Source: UBA2040 sp041674745
Lineage (GTDB): Bacteria > Bacteroidota > Bacteroidia > Flavobacteriales_D > Crocinitomicaceae
DNA length: 64,000 nucleotides
Direction: 5' to 3'
Assembly: GCA_041674745.1 (NCBI GenBank)
Contig: JBAYVD010000003.1
Coordinates: forward strand, 186,001-250,000
Notes under the pieces: generated by a model
Database searches by the model: none
Seen by the model: the letters and a program-made list of their open reading frames with translations, nothing else
What the model was told of the DNA's origin: nothing
Program-made: the position numbers and the translations under genes
Part shown: positions 26,419 through 35,178 of the stretch, piece after piece
Layout of the letters: each line of letters begins with the position of its first letter
Numbering within the stretch: position 1 is the first letter of the stretch

Positions 26419-27894
26419 ATGAAAAAAAGTATTTTATTTATTTGCCTTTTATTTGTTCAAGGAATTTCTTTTTCACAAACGATGGAAATTTTTGCGGATG
26501 TGAGGGGAGGAGATGCCGTTAAAATCAATTCTGAGTCAACCATAATTGGTGATTTAGTTTTTTCGCCAATTGCAAATAATCAATCTATTTCAGTAACGAA
26601 TTTAAAAACAAAGACTAGAATAGAAAAGAAAGTTTTCGATTTGAATTCGAAAATTCACAATTTGTCAAATCTGAGAAATAACTACCGCAATTTAATTGTA
26701 ATAAGTAGAGGACGGTTGGTTGAAGGAAATGTACAATTCCTGATTCAATCGATGGGAAAAGACGATAAAGTAAACTTGACCCGCACCACCTTGGATGATG
26801 AATTGAATGTAGTCAACGAAATATTAATTTTAAGCTATGATTTGGCACATACACAAATTACTGGGCCTGTGCGTACAGATCGTATTTTTAAGTATGATGA
26901 ACAATTGAAAATGTACTTTTATGGAGAGTATTATTCAGTTCCACGAGCAGAGGATTTTCTGCAAACCGTCATTTTCAATTCGGAAATGGAAATGACCGCT
27001 CAAAACAGTTTTAATTTGAAGAACAAAGACACTGAGCTCGATCCGCTAAAAGGTTTTAGTTACATCCCAACTTCCAATATTATTGATGCAGAAACAGTAG
27101 TCATTAATATTCAAGGATCTTTGTTTCGAATTAAAAATAAGGAATTTACGCCAATTCCATTGGAACTTAAAAAAACGATTCGTTCATATGTAATTCATTC
27201 CAACGGAGAGGGGGGAATTCGTTTTGTGGGTTGTTACGCAGAAGATAAAGAAAATCAGGGGCTCGCGGTAATAGATTTTGATGGGGAAATGAATGTGAAA
27301 TTTGAAAAATTTCAAAATATCCCACAAGAATTACATGCTACGCAAAAAGAGCTTACGGGTTTCGGAAATACAGCCAAACTTAAAGACAGAACTTTAAACG
27401 TGAAAGATTTTAAGGTAAATAAAAACGGGAGTACAGATATTGTTCTTTATTTGGAAAATTTTATATACTTAAACTTTTCATTCTTGAAAATTGACGAGCA
27501 AGCAAAAATTATTGATAAACTGGTTGTTCCTTTTTCAACTGATCTTGTCTCGTCTTATGATTTAATTTTCGATAAAGAAAAAATAATTATCATGACTGAG
27601 GACAATGAAAAGTGGTTTGATCGGAACGGAGAATTTAGTGCCAAAACGTATCCAAATCGAAAAAGTGATAATTTCATTTTAACCGCCATTATCGTGCCGT
27701 CTGAAAATTTTGGGTCATATACCCGTAAGGAAGTATTGATTGGTGACACATCTTTGAAAAATTACAATACAAAAAGCCAAAAACTGTCATTTTACAATTT
27801 GAAATTGGAAGACGGGTCTTATTTGATGAATTTCGGCGAGGGAAGTTATCGATTTGGTTTTAAAGCACTTTACCTTGGTAAGATTCAGTTTTAA
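26419..27894 (+). CDS. Uncharacterised secreted protein
   Basis: 491 residues that I do not recognise. A clear signal peptide (MKKSILFICLLFVQG, cut near ISFSQTM, residue 20) is followed by a long beta-rich body of regular short strands and turns (for example FLQTVIFNSEMEMTAQNSF and GGIRFVGCYAEDKENQGLAV), suggestive of a propeller or repeated sandwich. There is no lipobox and no T9SS sorting tail; the C-terminus is KALYLGKIQF. It has its own promoter and follows the ahcY terminator, so it is a single-gene unit. Periplasmic or outer-surface location is inferred. Confidence 0.78.
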   Translation: MKKSILFICLLFVQGISFSQTMEIFADVRGGDAVKINSESTIIGDLVFSPIANNQSISVTNLKTKTRIEKKVFDLNSKIHNLSNLRNNYRNLIVISRGRLVEGNVQFLIQSMGKDDKVNLTRTTLDDELNVVNEILILSYDLAHTQITGPVRTDRIFKYDEQLKMYFYGEYYSVPRAEDFLQTVIFNSEMEMTAQNSFNLKNKDTELDPLKGFSYIPTSNIIDAETVVINIQGSLFRIKNKEFTPIPLELKKTIRSYVIHSNGEGGIRFVGCYAEDKENQGLAVIDFDGEMNVKFEKFQNIPQELHATQKELTGFGNTAKLKDRTLNVKDFKVNKNGSTDIVLYLENFIYLNFSFLKIDEQAKIIDKLVVPFSTDLVSSYDLIFDKEKIIIMTEDNEKWFDRNGEFSAKTYPNRKSDNFILTAIIVPSENFGSYTRKEVLIGDTSLKNYNTKSQKLSFYNLKLEDGSYLMNFGEGSYRFGFKALYLGKIQF

Positions 27895-27953
27895 ATAGTT
27901 GTTTAAGAGTTTGATTGACTTCAAAAAGAAGCTAATCATCTCGGTTGTTAAGT

Positions 27954-28346
27954 ATGAATTCAAATCATTGCCCTTGCGGTCGTCCAAAATCTTATGTAGA
28001 TTGCTGCGCACTTGCCCACGCCAACCCCATCTTCATCAAAACCGCTGAGGATTTGATGCGGTCGCGTTACACGGCTTTCACCATGGCCAACGGACCATAT
28101 TTAATCGAAACGCATCATTCTGAAACGCGCAAAAATGTCGATCAACAGGAAATTGTCGATTGGGCGAAATCGGTGGAATGGGTGCGATTGGATGTGCTCA
28201 ACACCACTCTCGGAAAAGAAACCGATGAAACAGGAACCGTTGAATTCAAAGCTTATTTCAAAGAGAAAAACCAATTGCGCTACCTTCACGAAAACTCATT
28301 TTTCAAAAGAGAATATGGCGTATGGAAATATGTTGGGATGCTTTAA
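27954..28346 (+). CDS. YchJ-family protein (SEC-C motif, UPF0225)
   Basis: About 130 residues from the ATG at 27954; the TTG at 27945 is an unlikely start. The N-terminal zinc-binding SEC-C motif CPCGRPKSYVDCC is followed by the YchJ core (SRYTAFTMANGPYLIETHH), an NTF2-like fold. Function is unknown in the family; the SEC-C element binds zinc. It converges with and overlaps the J-domain protein gene by 4 nt. Confidence 0.85.
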   Translation: MNSNHCPCGRPKSYVDCCALAHANPIFIKTAEDLMRSRYTAFTMANGPYLIETHHSETRKNVDQQEIVDWAKSVEWVRLDVLNTTLGKETDETGTVEFKAYFKEKNQLRYLHENSFFKREYGVWKYVGML

Positions 28347-29155
28347 TTTTTATCCATCAATTCCTCGTAGGCGCGCTGAATCTCCATGAATTTTTCAGCG
28401 GCCATTTTTTGTTGTGAAAGAGAGGCGGTGGCAAAATGATCGGGGTGATGAATTTTCGCCAGCTTTCGGTAGGCCTTTTTTATTTCTGCTTGCGAGGCAT
28501 CTTTTGAAACATTTAAAATGTCATACGCATATTTCTTGCGATCGGAAGGTCGTTGTTTGGTTTCTGTTTGTTCTCTGTTTTGATGATAAGCAGCAAAAAT
28601 GGAAAGAATTTGAGTTAGATTGCTCGGCTTCAAGTCCAAGTCATGATTGATTTGTTTTAAAAAATCCAATTCTTTTCGATTCAAACCTCCTCGCACCATG
28701 GCCAACCCCGTGAGGAAATAAACCACTTGTGAACGTTGACCTTCCGTTTTTAGATGTGCTTTCATCCAATCTGTCACCGATTTTGTTTGAATTGGGTACC
28801 GAAACGAAAAAACCAAGGAATCACTGAAATTGTAATTCGCAAATTTGAAATATCGGTTGAAATATTGATTGATAAATTGCACTTTTCCTTTGGAAGAAGG
28901 ATAATCGATGATCATCAATCGGGCTCCTAAGGCGAGATATGCTTCGAGAAAATTGTCCTCATTGGGCTTCAACGAGGCAGGGAAAATACCTTTTCGCCAG
29001 GAACGGGCATGACGTGTTTTATAGAAATACAAAATGAGACCGCCGAAAAATGGAATGCCAAAGGCCAATAATACCACATACGTTGGTAAATCAGCGGTAG
29101 AATTAAAATTAAGTGGCAAACTAGTCATCCTTGAAAGCGAAAATAGAAAAATCAT
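28343..29155 (-). CDS. Membrane-anchored J-domain (DnaJ-like) protein
   Basis: 270 residues from the ATG at 29155; an ATG at 29128 is an alternative start. One transmembrane helix (about 26-45) is followed by a basic linker and a helical middle region reminiscent of TerB-like domains. The C-terminal ~65 residues form a J-domain with YDILNVSKDASQAEIKKAYR and the HPD tripeptide in KIHHPDHF, which stimulates Hsp70. The order (membrane anchor, TerB-like, J-domain at the C-terminus) is that of DjlA, not DnaJ. It probably recruits DnaK to the inner membrane face. The client is unknown. Confidence 0.83.
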   Translation of the reverse strand: MIFLFSLSRMTSLPLNFNSTADLPTYVVLLAFGIPFFGGLILYFYKTRHARSWRKGIFPASLKPNEDNFLEAYLALGARLMIIDYPSSKGKVQFINQYFNRYFKFANYNFSDSLVFSFRYPIQTKSVTDWMKAHLKTEGQRSQVVYFLTGLAMVRGGLNRKELDFLKQINHDLDLKPSNLTQILSIFAAYHQNREQTETKQRPSDRKKYAYDILNVSKDASQAEIKKAYRKLAKIHHPDHFATASLSQQKMAAEKFMEIQRAYEELMDKN

Positions 29156-29196
29156 TTGGCAAATTTTTCACAGACGGAATATATCTTACTTTTAAG

Positions 29197-29204
29197 TACC
29201 TTTG
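29197..29204 (+). promoter_or_regulatory. -7 box (TACCTTTG) for the GT-C glycosyltransferase
   Basis: Exact TAnnTTTG match; predicted transcription start about 29208. This supports the ATG at 29228 over the in-frame ATG at 29156. The -33 TTG is not convincing. Confidence 0.5.
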
Positions 29205-29227
29205 AAAACTTCAAATTGAATACCTGT

Positions 29228-30700
29228 ATGTTTCGTAAAATCAACTTTTCTTCCTTTAAAACCATCCTTTTTGTTGGCCTTGTGTTTCGTCTGCTCTCCG
29301 CTATTTTTTCTGCTGGGTACGGAATGCACGACGACCACTTTTTGATTGTGGAAGCTTCTGCTTCCTGGGCAGATGGAACCGATTACAACGGTTGGTTGCC
29401 TTGGTCGGATGGAAATAGAGGAGGACCCGAAGGTCACAGTTTCACCTATGTTGGACTGAATTATATTTTCTTTGCCATTGCCAAATTTTTTGGGATGTTG
29501 AATCCCATGCTTTTGATGGTCTTGAACCGAATTTTGCACGCTATTTTTTCGATTACAATCGTTTATTTTGGATTTAAAATCACCGAGAAAATTTCTAATC
29601 GAAAAAATGCAGTGATTGTTGGGTGGATTTTGGCTTTGCTCTGGATGATGCCGTTTCTTTCCGTTCGAAACTTGGTGGAAATGACGAGTATCCCTTTTTT
29701 ACTCGGGGGAATTTGGTTACTGGTCCGCAACAAGCAACCAATTGATTTTCTCTACGCTGGCTTGTTGTTGGGAATGGCCGTTTCTTTCCGCTATCAAATT
29801 GGAGTTTTTGCTGTTGGTTTGGCTGCATATTACTTTTTCAAGTTTCAATGGAAACCTTTGTGGTTGTTTTGCGGCGGTGTGTTGATCACATTTGCAATTA
29901 CGCAAGGTTTGGTTGATTTTCTCATTTGGGGATATCCTTTCGCTGAATTCATAGCTTATTTCACGTACAATATGCACGAGGGAACCGGTTACATGGTGAA
30001 TACCAATTATTTCATGTATTTCTATGTACTATTTGGGGTTTTGTTATTTCCATTGGGACTTCTGGCGTTCGTCGGATTTTTCAATACCTGGAAAAAACAC
30101 TGGTTGCTTTTTCTTCCTACGCTACTCTTTATTCTGTTTCATTCATTGTATCCCAACCGTCAAGAGCGATTCATTTTAACGGTTTTCCCAGTTGTGGTTA
30201 TCCTCTCGATTATTGGCATTGATTATTTGCGCAAAGCCTCCTTTTGGGAAAAAGCTTGGCAAATTTCATGGAAAGCATTTTGGATTTTAAATATTCCATT
30301 GTTGCTTTTTTTCTCGTTTACCTCTTCCAAGAAATCCAGAATAAATGCGATGTATGCCTTGTATGAAAATGGAATGGAAAATGAACGAATTTTGGTGGAG
30401 GCATCCGGCAATTCGAAAGTTTCCATGATGCCGAAATTTTACGCAAAAGCCTGGACGAGTCATATTTCGGATCGAGATGAAGCGACTCAATCCTTGGATG
30501 TATTGGAAGGTAATTTGTATGATTACATCTTTTTCATCGGTGAAGACCAGCTAAAAAACCGAATTTCGGAGTACAAAAGTCTCTACCCTAAAATGAAATT
30601 AATCAAAGCCTGCGAACCCAGCACGATTGACAAAGTATTGCACACATTGAACCCTCGAAATTCGAACGAATACATCGAGGTTTGGAAAACGAATTTGTGA
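29228..30700 (+). CDS. GT-C fold glycosyltransferase (GT22/mannosyltransferase-like)
   Basis: About 490 residues from the ATG at 29228, with ten or more hydrophobic segments. The first extracytoplasmic loop contains HDDHFLIVEASASWADG, carrying the acidic pair typical of GT-C catalytic loops. The later YPNRQERFILTVFP resembles the HKExRF signature of GT22 enzymes. Such enzymes use lipid-linked sugars to glycosylate lipids or proteins on the outer face of the inner membrane. It is a single-gene unit with a terminator behind it. Donor and acceptor are unknown. Confidence 0.75.
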   Translation: MFRKINFSSFKTILFVGLVFRLLSAIFSAGYGMHDDHFLIVEASASWADGTDYNGWLPWSDGNRGGPEGHSFTYVGLNYIFFAIAKFFGMLNPMLLMVLNRILHAIFSITIVYFGFKITEKISNRKNAVIVGWILALLWMMPFLSVRNLVEMTSIPFLLGGIWLLVRNKQPIDFLYAGLLLGMAVSFRYQIGVFAVGLAAYYFFKFQWKPLWLFCGGVLITFAITQGLVDFLIWGYPFAEFIAYFTYNMHEGTGYMVNTNYFMYFYVLFGVLLFPLGLLAFVGFFNTWKKHWLLFLPTLLFILFHSLYPNRQERFILTVFPVVVILSIIGIDYLRKASFWEKAWQISWKAFWILNIPLLLFFSFTSSKKSRINAMYALYENGMENERILVEASGNSKVSMMPKFYAKAWTSHISDRDEATQSLDVLEGNLYDYIFFIGEDQLKNRISEYKSLYPKMKLIKACEPSTIDKVLHTLNPRNSNEYIEVWKTNL

Positions 30701-30708
30701 GATCATAA

Positions 30709-30742
30709 AAAATCCCTCAAAACCGAAGTTAAGAGGGATTTA
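30709..30742 (+). terminator. Hairpin terminator after the glycosyltransferase
   Basis: AAATCCCTC and GAGGGATTT form a perfect 9-bp stem with a loop of about 14 nt, just after the stop at 30700. The trailing T-run is weak. Confidence 0.65.
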
Positions 30743-30851
30743 TATATGTTGTCGTTCTTCACACCCGCAAAGCGGTAGATCCGAAACGGAAATGATTTCT
30801 GACAAGAGTCAAAAACCAAGACCTAATTCAATTATGAATTTTTGAATTTTA

Positions 30852-30899
30852 AATTACGAATGTTCCAATTCGTAATTCTACTATTTGTAATTCGTAATT
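30852..30899. repeat. AT-rich heptamer-period inverted repeat downstream of groEL
   Basis: AATTACGAAT (30852-30861) is inverted to ATTCGTAATT at 30868-30877 and again at 30890-30899. AATTCGT-type units recur about every 7 nt. It lies directly behind the groEL stop and may act as a terminator. The rest of the gap to 30709 holds nothing else I can name. Confidence 0.6.
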
Positions 30900-30904
30900 G
30901 CTTT

Positions 30905-32539
30905 TTACATCATTCCGGGCATTCCGCCGCCCATTCCACCATGACTGTGAGCACTTTCGTCTTCTGGTTCGTCAGCGATAACACATTCTGTTGTCAACAA
31001 CATGGAAGCGATAGAAGCTGCGTTTTCGATTGCGATTCTTGTCACTTTTGTTGGATCAATCACACCGGCTTTGTACAAGTTTTCGAATTTCTCTGTTCGC
31101 GCGTTGAATCCGAAATCGTCTTTGCCTTCTTTCACTTTCTGAACGATGATGGCACCTTCTTCACCCGCATTGGTGATGATTTGGCGAAGTGGTTCTTCCA
31201 CCGCACGACGTACGATTTGAATTCCCGTATCTTCATCATCATTCAAACCTTTCAATTTGTCCAAAGCAGCGATAGAACGAATCAAAGCAACTCCACCACC
31301 CGGCACAATTCCTTCTTCAACCGCAGCACGTGTAGCAGCCAAAGCATCGTCAACACGGTCTTTTTTCTCTTTCATTTCCACTTCTGTCGCAGCACCAACA
31401 TAAAGAACAGCAACACCGCCCGCTAACTTCGCTAAACGTTCTTGCAATTTTTCTTTGTCGTAATCGGAAGTAGTACTTTCGATTTGTGCTTTGATTTGAT
31501 TCACACGCGCAGCGATGTCTTTTTTCGCACCCGCTCCGTTGATAATCGTTGTATTGTCTTTGTCGATTTCAATTTTCGCAGCCGTTCCCAACATGTCTAT
31601 GGTAGTGCTTTCCAATGTCATTCCTCTTTCCTCGGAAATAACTTGTCCACCCGTCAAAATAGCAATGTCTTCCAACATGGCTTTTCTTCTGTCGCCAAAT
31701 CCTGGTGCTTTCACAGCAGCAATTTTCAATGAACCACGAATACGGTTCACCACCAAAGTAGCCAATGCTTCTCCGTCGATATCTTCAGCAATGATCAACA
31801 ATCCTTTTCCAGCTTGAACAACAGGTTCCAATACAGGAAGCAATTCTTTCATGCTGGTAATTTTTTTGTCGCAAATCAATACCAAAGGATTTTCCATTTC
31901 GGTAATCATTTTGTCGGTATTGGTTACGAAGTAAGGAGAAAGGTACCCACGGTCGAATTGCATTCCTTCTACCGTTTTCACTTCCGTTTCTGTTCCTTTG
32001 GCTTCTTCCACTGTAATCACACCATCGTTGCCCACAACTTTCATTGCCTGCGCAATCAAAGCACCAATTACTTCGTCATTGTTTGCTGAGATCGTTGCAA
32101 TTTGTTTGATTTTGCTGTTGTCAGAACCTACTTCTTTCGACATTTTTTTCAAACTCGCTACGATTTCAATCACCGCTTTGTCAATTCCTCGTTTGATGTC
32201 CATTGGATTTGCTCCAGCCGCCACGTTTTTCATTCCTGCGGTAATGATGGCTTGCGCCAATACAGTTGCAGTTGTCGTTCCATCTCCAGCGATATCCGCT
32301 GTTTTAGAAGCGACTTCTTTTACCATTTGTGCACCCATGTTTTCAATCGGATCTTTCAATTCGATTTCTTTTGCTACAGAAACACCATCTTTCGTAACAG
32401 TAGGTGCGCCAAATTTACGACCAATCACTACGTTACGTCCTTTCGGTCCTAAGGTAACTTTCACTGCATTTGCCAATGCATCCACACCTCTTTTTAATTT
32501 CTCTCTCGCTTCTACGTCGAAATATATTTCTTTTGCCAT
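30905..32539 (-). CDS. groL: Chaperonin GroEL (Hsp60)
   Basis: 544 residues. The cytosolic 14-mer folding chamber that works with GroES and ATP. The ATP-binding GDGTTTATVLA, the apical domain and the Gly/Met-rich flexible tail GGMGGGMPGMM are all intact. It lies 24 nt behind groES on the same strand. Large antisense open frames on the plus strand here are a codon-bias artefact. No CIRCE element was seen upstream of the operon. Confidence 0.99.
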   Translation of the reverse strand: MAKEIYFDVEAREKLKRGVDALANAVKVTLGPKGRNVVIGRKFGAPTVTKDGVSVAKEIELKDPIENMGAQMVKEVASKTADIAGDGTTTATVLAQAIITAGMKNVAAGANPMDIKRGIDKAVIEIVASLKKMSKEVGSDNSKIKQIATISANNDEVIGALIAQAMKVVGNDGVITVEEAKGTETEVKTVEGMQFDRGYLSPYFVTNTDKMITEMENPLVLICDKKITSMKELLPVLEPVVQAGKGLLIIAEDIDGEALATLVVNRIRGSLKIAAVKAPGFGDRRKAMLEDIAILTGGQVISEERGMTLESTTIDMLGTAAKIEIDKDNTTIINGAGAKKDIAARVNQIKAQIESTTSDYDKEKLQERLAKLAGGVAVLYVGAATEVEMKEKKDRVDDALAATRAAVEEGIVPGGGVALIRSIAALDKLKGLNDDEDTGIQIVRRAVEEPLRQIITNAGEEGAIIVQKVKEGKDDFGFNARTEKFENLYKAGVIDPTKVTRIAIENAASIASMLLTTECVIADEPEDESAHSHGGMGGGMPGMM

Positions 32540-32563
32540 TTTGATTTTCCTTTAAAATTTTAA

Positions 32564-32839
32564 TTAAAATATTCCGTAAATATCTGATTCACGCATTACT
32601 AAGTACGTTTTTCCGTCCAAGTTGATTTCGGTACCAGAATATTGACCGTACAAAACTGAATCCCCTTTTTTGACTGTCATGGGTTCGTCTGTTTTACCAG
32701 GACCAACCGCTACAACCGTTCCTTTCAAAGGTTTTTCTTTCGCTGTGTCGGGAATGATTATTCCACTCGCTGTTTTTTGCTCTGCCGGCGCTGCTTCGAT
32801 AAGAACTCGATCTGCTAATGGTTTAAATTTTACTGACAT
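32564..32839 (-). CDS. groS: Co-chaperonin GroES (Hsp10)
   Basis: 91 residues, standard size. It caps GroEL as a heptamer. The mobile loop is seen in EQKTASGIIIPDTAKEKP, and the beta-barrel core in GDSVLYGQYSGTEI. It is the first gene of the two-gene operon. The 157 nt upstream contain the secG terminator but no clear TAnnTTTG box or CIRCE, so heat-shock control must use another element. Confidence 0.98.
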   Translation of the reverse strand: MSVKFKPLADRVLIEAAPAEQKTASGIIIPDTAKEKPLKGTVVAVGPGKTDEPMTVKKGDSVLYGQYSGTEINLDGKTYLVMRESDIYGIF

Positions 32840-32944
32840 ATTTATGTTTTAATTAAGATTAATATTGATACTACCTCACTGTCGAATATTGTGCCAATCA
32901 ATCTAATCCGACAATTTTTCATTTTTGCAGATAATTGGACAAAA

Positions 32945-32978
32945 AAAATGTCAGTATGAAGTGACATACTGACATTTT
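32945..32978 (-). terminator. Hairpin terminator after secG
   Basis: ATGTCAGTATG (32948-32958) and CATACTGACAT (32965-32975) form a perfect 11-bp stem, followed on the minus strand by a T-run. It separates the miaB-secG run from groES. Confidence 0.85.
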
Positions 32979-32996
32979 AAAAAGTTTTAAAAAAGA

Positions 32997-33293
32997 TTAT
33001 TTTGCAGGCTTAGCGGGTGCACCGTTTGCTGGTTGCTCAGTTGACTGAGGTTGCTCAATTACTTTCGTATCTGGTTTCAATCTTACCGTTAATATGATAC
33101 TCAACAACATGATGACTGCCGCCAACGTCCATGTACCTTTTTCTACGAATTCGTTTGTTTTTTGAACACCACCCAATTGTTGCGTTCCACCGAAATCGCT
33201 ACTCAAACCTCCACCTTTTGGATTTTGAACGAAAACGAGTAAAATCAACAATAGACTAGAGATAATGATGATGATTTGAAATAAAATATCCAT
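32997..33293 (-). CDS. secG: Preprotein translocase subunit SecG
   Basis: 98 residues with two membrane helices (about 2-22 and 51-68) joined by the conserved loop NPKGGGLSSDFGG. It forms the SecYEG channel and exports the many signal-peptide proteins of this window. The C-terminal tail is rich in Pro and Ala. It ends a compact minus-strand run and is followed by a strong hairpin. Confidence 0.93.
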   Translation of the reverse strand: MDILFQIIIIISSLLLILLVFVQNPKGGGLSSDFGGTQQLGGVQKTNEFVEKGTWTLAAVIMLLSIILTVRLKPDTKVIEQPQSTEQPANGAPAKPAK

Positions 33294-33295
33294 GC

Positions 33296-34669
33296 TTAAC
33301 TATTTAATTTTTTCTGTAATTCCTTAATTTGGTTTGCAAAGAAAGTCTTTTTTTCTGGATATAACAACATTAATTGCTCATAAGAATGAATCGCTTTTGG
33401 ATAATTTCCTTGTGCTTCGAAAATTTTGGCTAAAGTGCTGCTTACAGGGATTATATTGTCTTGAAGACTTTCCTTGGCTTTCTCTGTTGCTTTGAAGAAA
33501 GGTGTTTTTTTCTTTTCCTCAATGTTGTCGGATTTTACCGATCGAGAAATTTTCGGTTCTTCCTGAATAAATTTGTCAATTATTTCGAGTGAACGATCGA
33601 TTTTTACGTCTTCAACTTCTTTTGACGTCGTTGTTTCGTTGGCGTGCAACCAAGCAGAAAATGACCGTTTTTCATCGAAGTTGTTTTGTTCGAATTTTTC
33701 AATGGTTTCAATCGGATCTGGTTTTGTTGAAGTTTCTTTCGGTATTTCCAATTGGCCTTCCGCTTCCTTGTTATCTTCTAGCGTTATGTGAAAACCTTGG
33801 GCTATAGCATTAGATGTCAATTCATCCACTTCCGAATCAAAACGTTTTTCAATCAAATCCAAGGAAATTGATTTCTTCTCTTGCTCAAAACTAGAAGGAT
33901 TCAAAATGGACAATTCCTCAACCGTAGGCAAGGCACTCAAATCGACGGTTGGGTCGAAAAGCTCCATCGCTAAACCAACCGAAACTTCTTCCTGCTCATC
34001 GAATGCTGATTCTTCCGGTTCATCCTCCATTTCCTCGTCGAAACTTTCTTGGTCCTCAACGTTGTCATCATAACATGCAACTTCCTCTAATGCATCATCC
34101 GAACCAGCAACTTGCAACTCGGAACTCTCAACTTCCGCCATAACATGATCCGAACTAGCAACTCGCAACTCGGAACTTGCAACTTCTTGAACAATAGCAC
34201 CCGAACTTCCAACTTCCTCTTTAGCTCCTCCAATCTGAACCGGTTCAAAAGTCATTTCCTCTACCTTGGCAAATTTGAAATCTTCGTTGATCAATTCATC
34301 ATATTCCAAACGAACAATTTCCGTTTCCGCTTCATTTTCATCATCCAAACTTTCAACTCGGAACTCGGAATTTGACACTTCTCCCAAAACATCGTCCGAA
34401 CTTGCAACTTGCAACTCGGAACTTGCAACTTCTTCACCAACCTCGTTGATTAAATAATACAAGTGCATTCGATCGCTAATCCGAAAGGCATGCTGATGTA
34501 GCGCCTCTTCAAAATGTAAATCTTTCGCTTGACTAAGTGTTTTTAATAAAAGAATAGGGAAGGTTTGGGCGTACGGATATTTCTGCACCAAAACTTCCAA
34601 ATCAGCTTTGTCGTTGGGGGAACAAAGATATGGAGATTCAATTTTTTTGGCGATTTCCGTACTATTCAT
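33296..34669 (-). CDS. Acidic TPR-like protein invaded by a heptapeptide repeat
   Basis: 457 residues. The N-terminus (about 1-75, LVQKYPYAQTFPILLLKTLS) and the C-terminus (LAKIFEAQGNYPKAIHSYEQ, a TPR-like helix pair) are the conserved parts. The middle (about 80-230) is acidic and contains several copies of a SELQVAS-like heptapeptide (VASSELQVASSD, NSEFRVESLDD, VASSELRVASSD, ESSELQVAGSD), produced by a 7-nt tandem repeat (see the repeat entry). It has no signal peptide. It lies between lptE and secG, overlapping the lptE stop, so it is co-transcribed. The function is unknown. Confidence 0.75.
   Translation of the reverse strand: MNSTEIAKKIESPYLCSPNDKADLEVLVQKYPYAQTFPILLLKTLSQAKDLHFEEALHQHAFRISDRMHLYYLINEVGEEVASSELQVASSDDVLGEVSNSEFRVESLDDENEAETEIVRLEYDELINEDFKFAKVEEMTFEPVQIGGAKEEVGSSGAIVQEVASSELRVASSDHVMAEVESSELQVAGSDDALEEVACYDDNVEDQESFDEEMEDEPEESAFDEQEEVSVGLAMELFDPTVDLSALPTVEELSILNPSSFEQEKKSISLDLIEKRFDSEVDELTSNAIAQGFHITLEDNKEAEGQLEIPKETSTKPDPIETIEKFEQNNFDEKRSFSAWLHANETTTSKEVEDVKIDRSLEIIDKFIQEEPKISRSVKSDNIEEKKKTPFFKATEKAKESLQDNIIPVSSTLAKIFEAQGNYPKAIHSYEQLMLLYPEKKTFFANQIKELQKKLNS
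34101..34432 (-). repeat. Heptanucleotide repeat clusters inside a coding region
   Basis: On the plus strand, units of the form [CG]AACTyS recur in runs of five: 34101-34135, 34152-34186, 34346-34381 (one extra base) and 34398-34432, plus two units at 34203-34216. Read on the minus strand, three 7-nt units make one 7-residue peptide. Confidence 0.8.
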
Positions 34670-35178
34670 TACCAGTTGGATAATAATTTTGCGACCACAT
34701 CTTGCACAATTTGTGCATTGATCTCAGACAATAAAGTTTGTTCCACCGAAGAAATATCTTTATTCGAATCGAAATCCATGAATTTTGAAAGCGAAAGTTC
34801 CATTTTTTCTTCCTTGGGTGCGGTGATGAAGATAGTGAATTTTGTCGAAACGGTTAATCGATTACGAGCGGCAACATCTCCTGGTTGCAAGGCAATTGGA
34901 GAAACTGCATAATTTAATATGGTTCCTTCCACCATGACTTCTCCGCCATTGGAGGTGTTTAAAAGCAATCGTGTGTTGTTTTGAATGCCGTCTTTCAAGG
35001 CTTCCGTCAACAAAGAAGGGTAGGAGTTGGGTGCCGTGGCAGAATTGTTCGTCAGTGTTTTTACCGAAAACGTTTTCCATTCCTCTGGCATTGAACCTTT
35101 GTCTTGGAAAGAAACGCTACTTGGCCAACAAGAAGTTAGTCCAACAATTAATAGAAAACAAAAGCCAACTAGTCTCAT
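34669..35178 (-). CDS. lptE: LptE-family LPS-assembly lipoprotein
   Basis: 169 residues. A lipoprotein signal with lipobox VGLTSC (Cys17) puts it in the outer membrane. The body (MPEEWKTFSVKTLTNN, then LLTEALKDGIQNNTRLLL) is the LptE-like fold that plugs the LptD barrel and delivers lipopolysaccharide. The start overlaps the stop of the sigma-54 activator gene and the stop overlaps the start of the following gene, so all are translated from one message. Coupling with miaB and the activator is a typical Bacteroidota arrangement, as far as I recall. Confidence 0.85.
   Translation of the reverse strand: MRLVGFCFLLIVGLTSCWPSSVSFQDKGSMPEEWKTFSVKTLTNNSATAPNSYPSLLTEALKDGIQNNTRLLLNTSNGGEVMVEGTILNYAVSPIALQPGDVAARNRLTVSTKFTIFITAPKEEKMELSLSKFMDFDSNKDISSVEQTLLSEINAQIVQDVVAKLLSNW

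Noticed and set aside
30842..32555. Long open frames on the plus strand opposite groEL (up to about 195 residues, Phe/Ser/His-rich).
   Set aside because: They mirror the codon bias of a highly expressed gene on the other strand, have no start signal, and groEL is certain.
32884..32901. A TTGGCAC sequence on the minus strand upstream of groES that resembles a sigma-54 -24 element.
   Set aside because: The -12 half is TCGA where TTGC is required; only the TGGCAC half fits. I do not call it a promoter.
34101..34432. A CRISPR-like array.
   Set aside because: Units are 7 nt, imperfect, lie inside a coding frame, and there are no spacers or cas genes.
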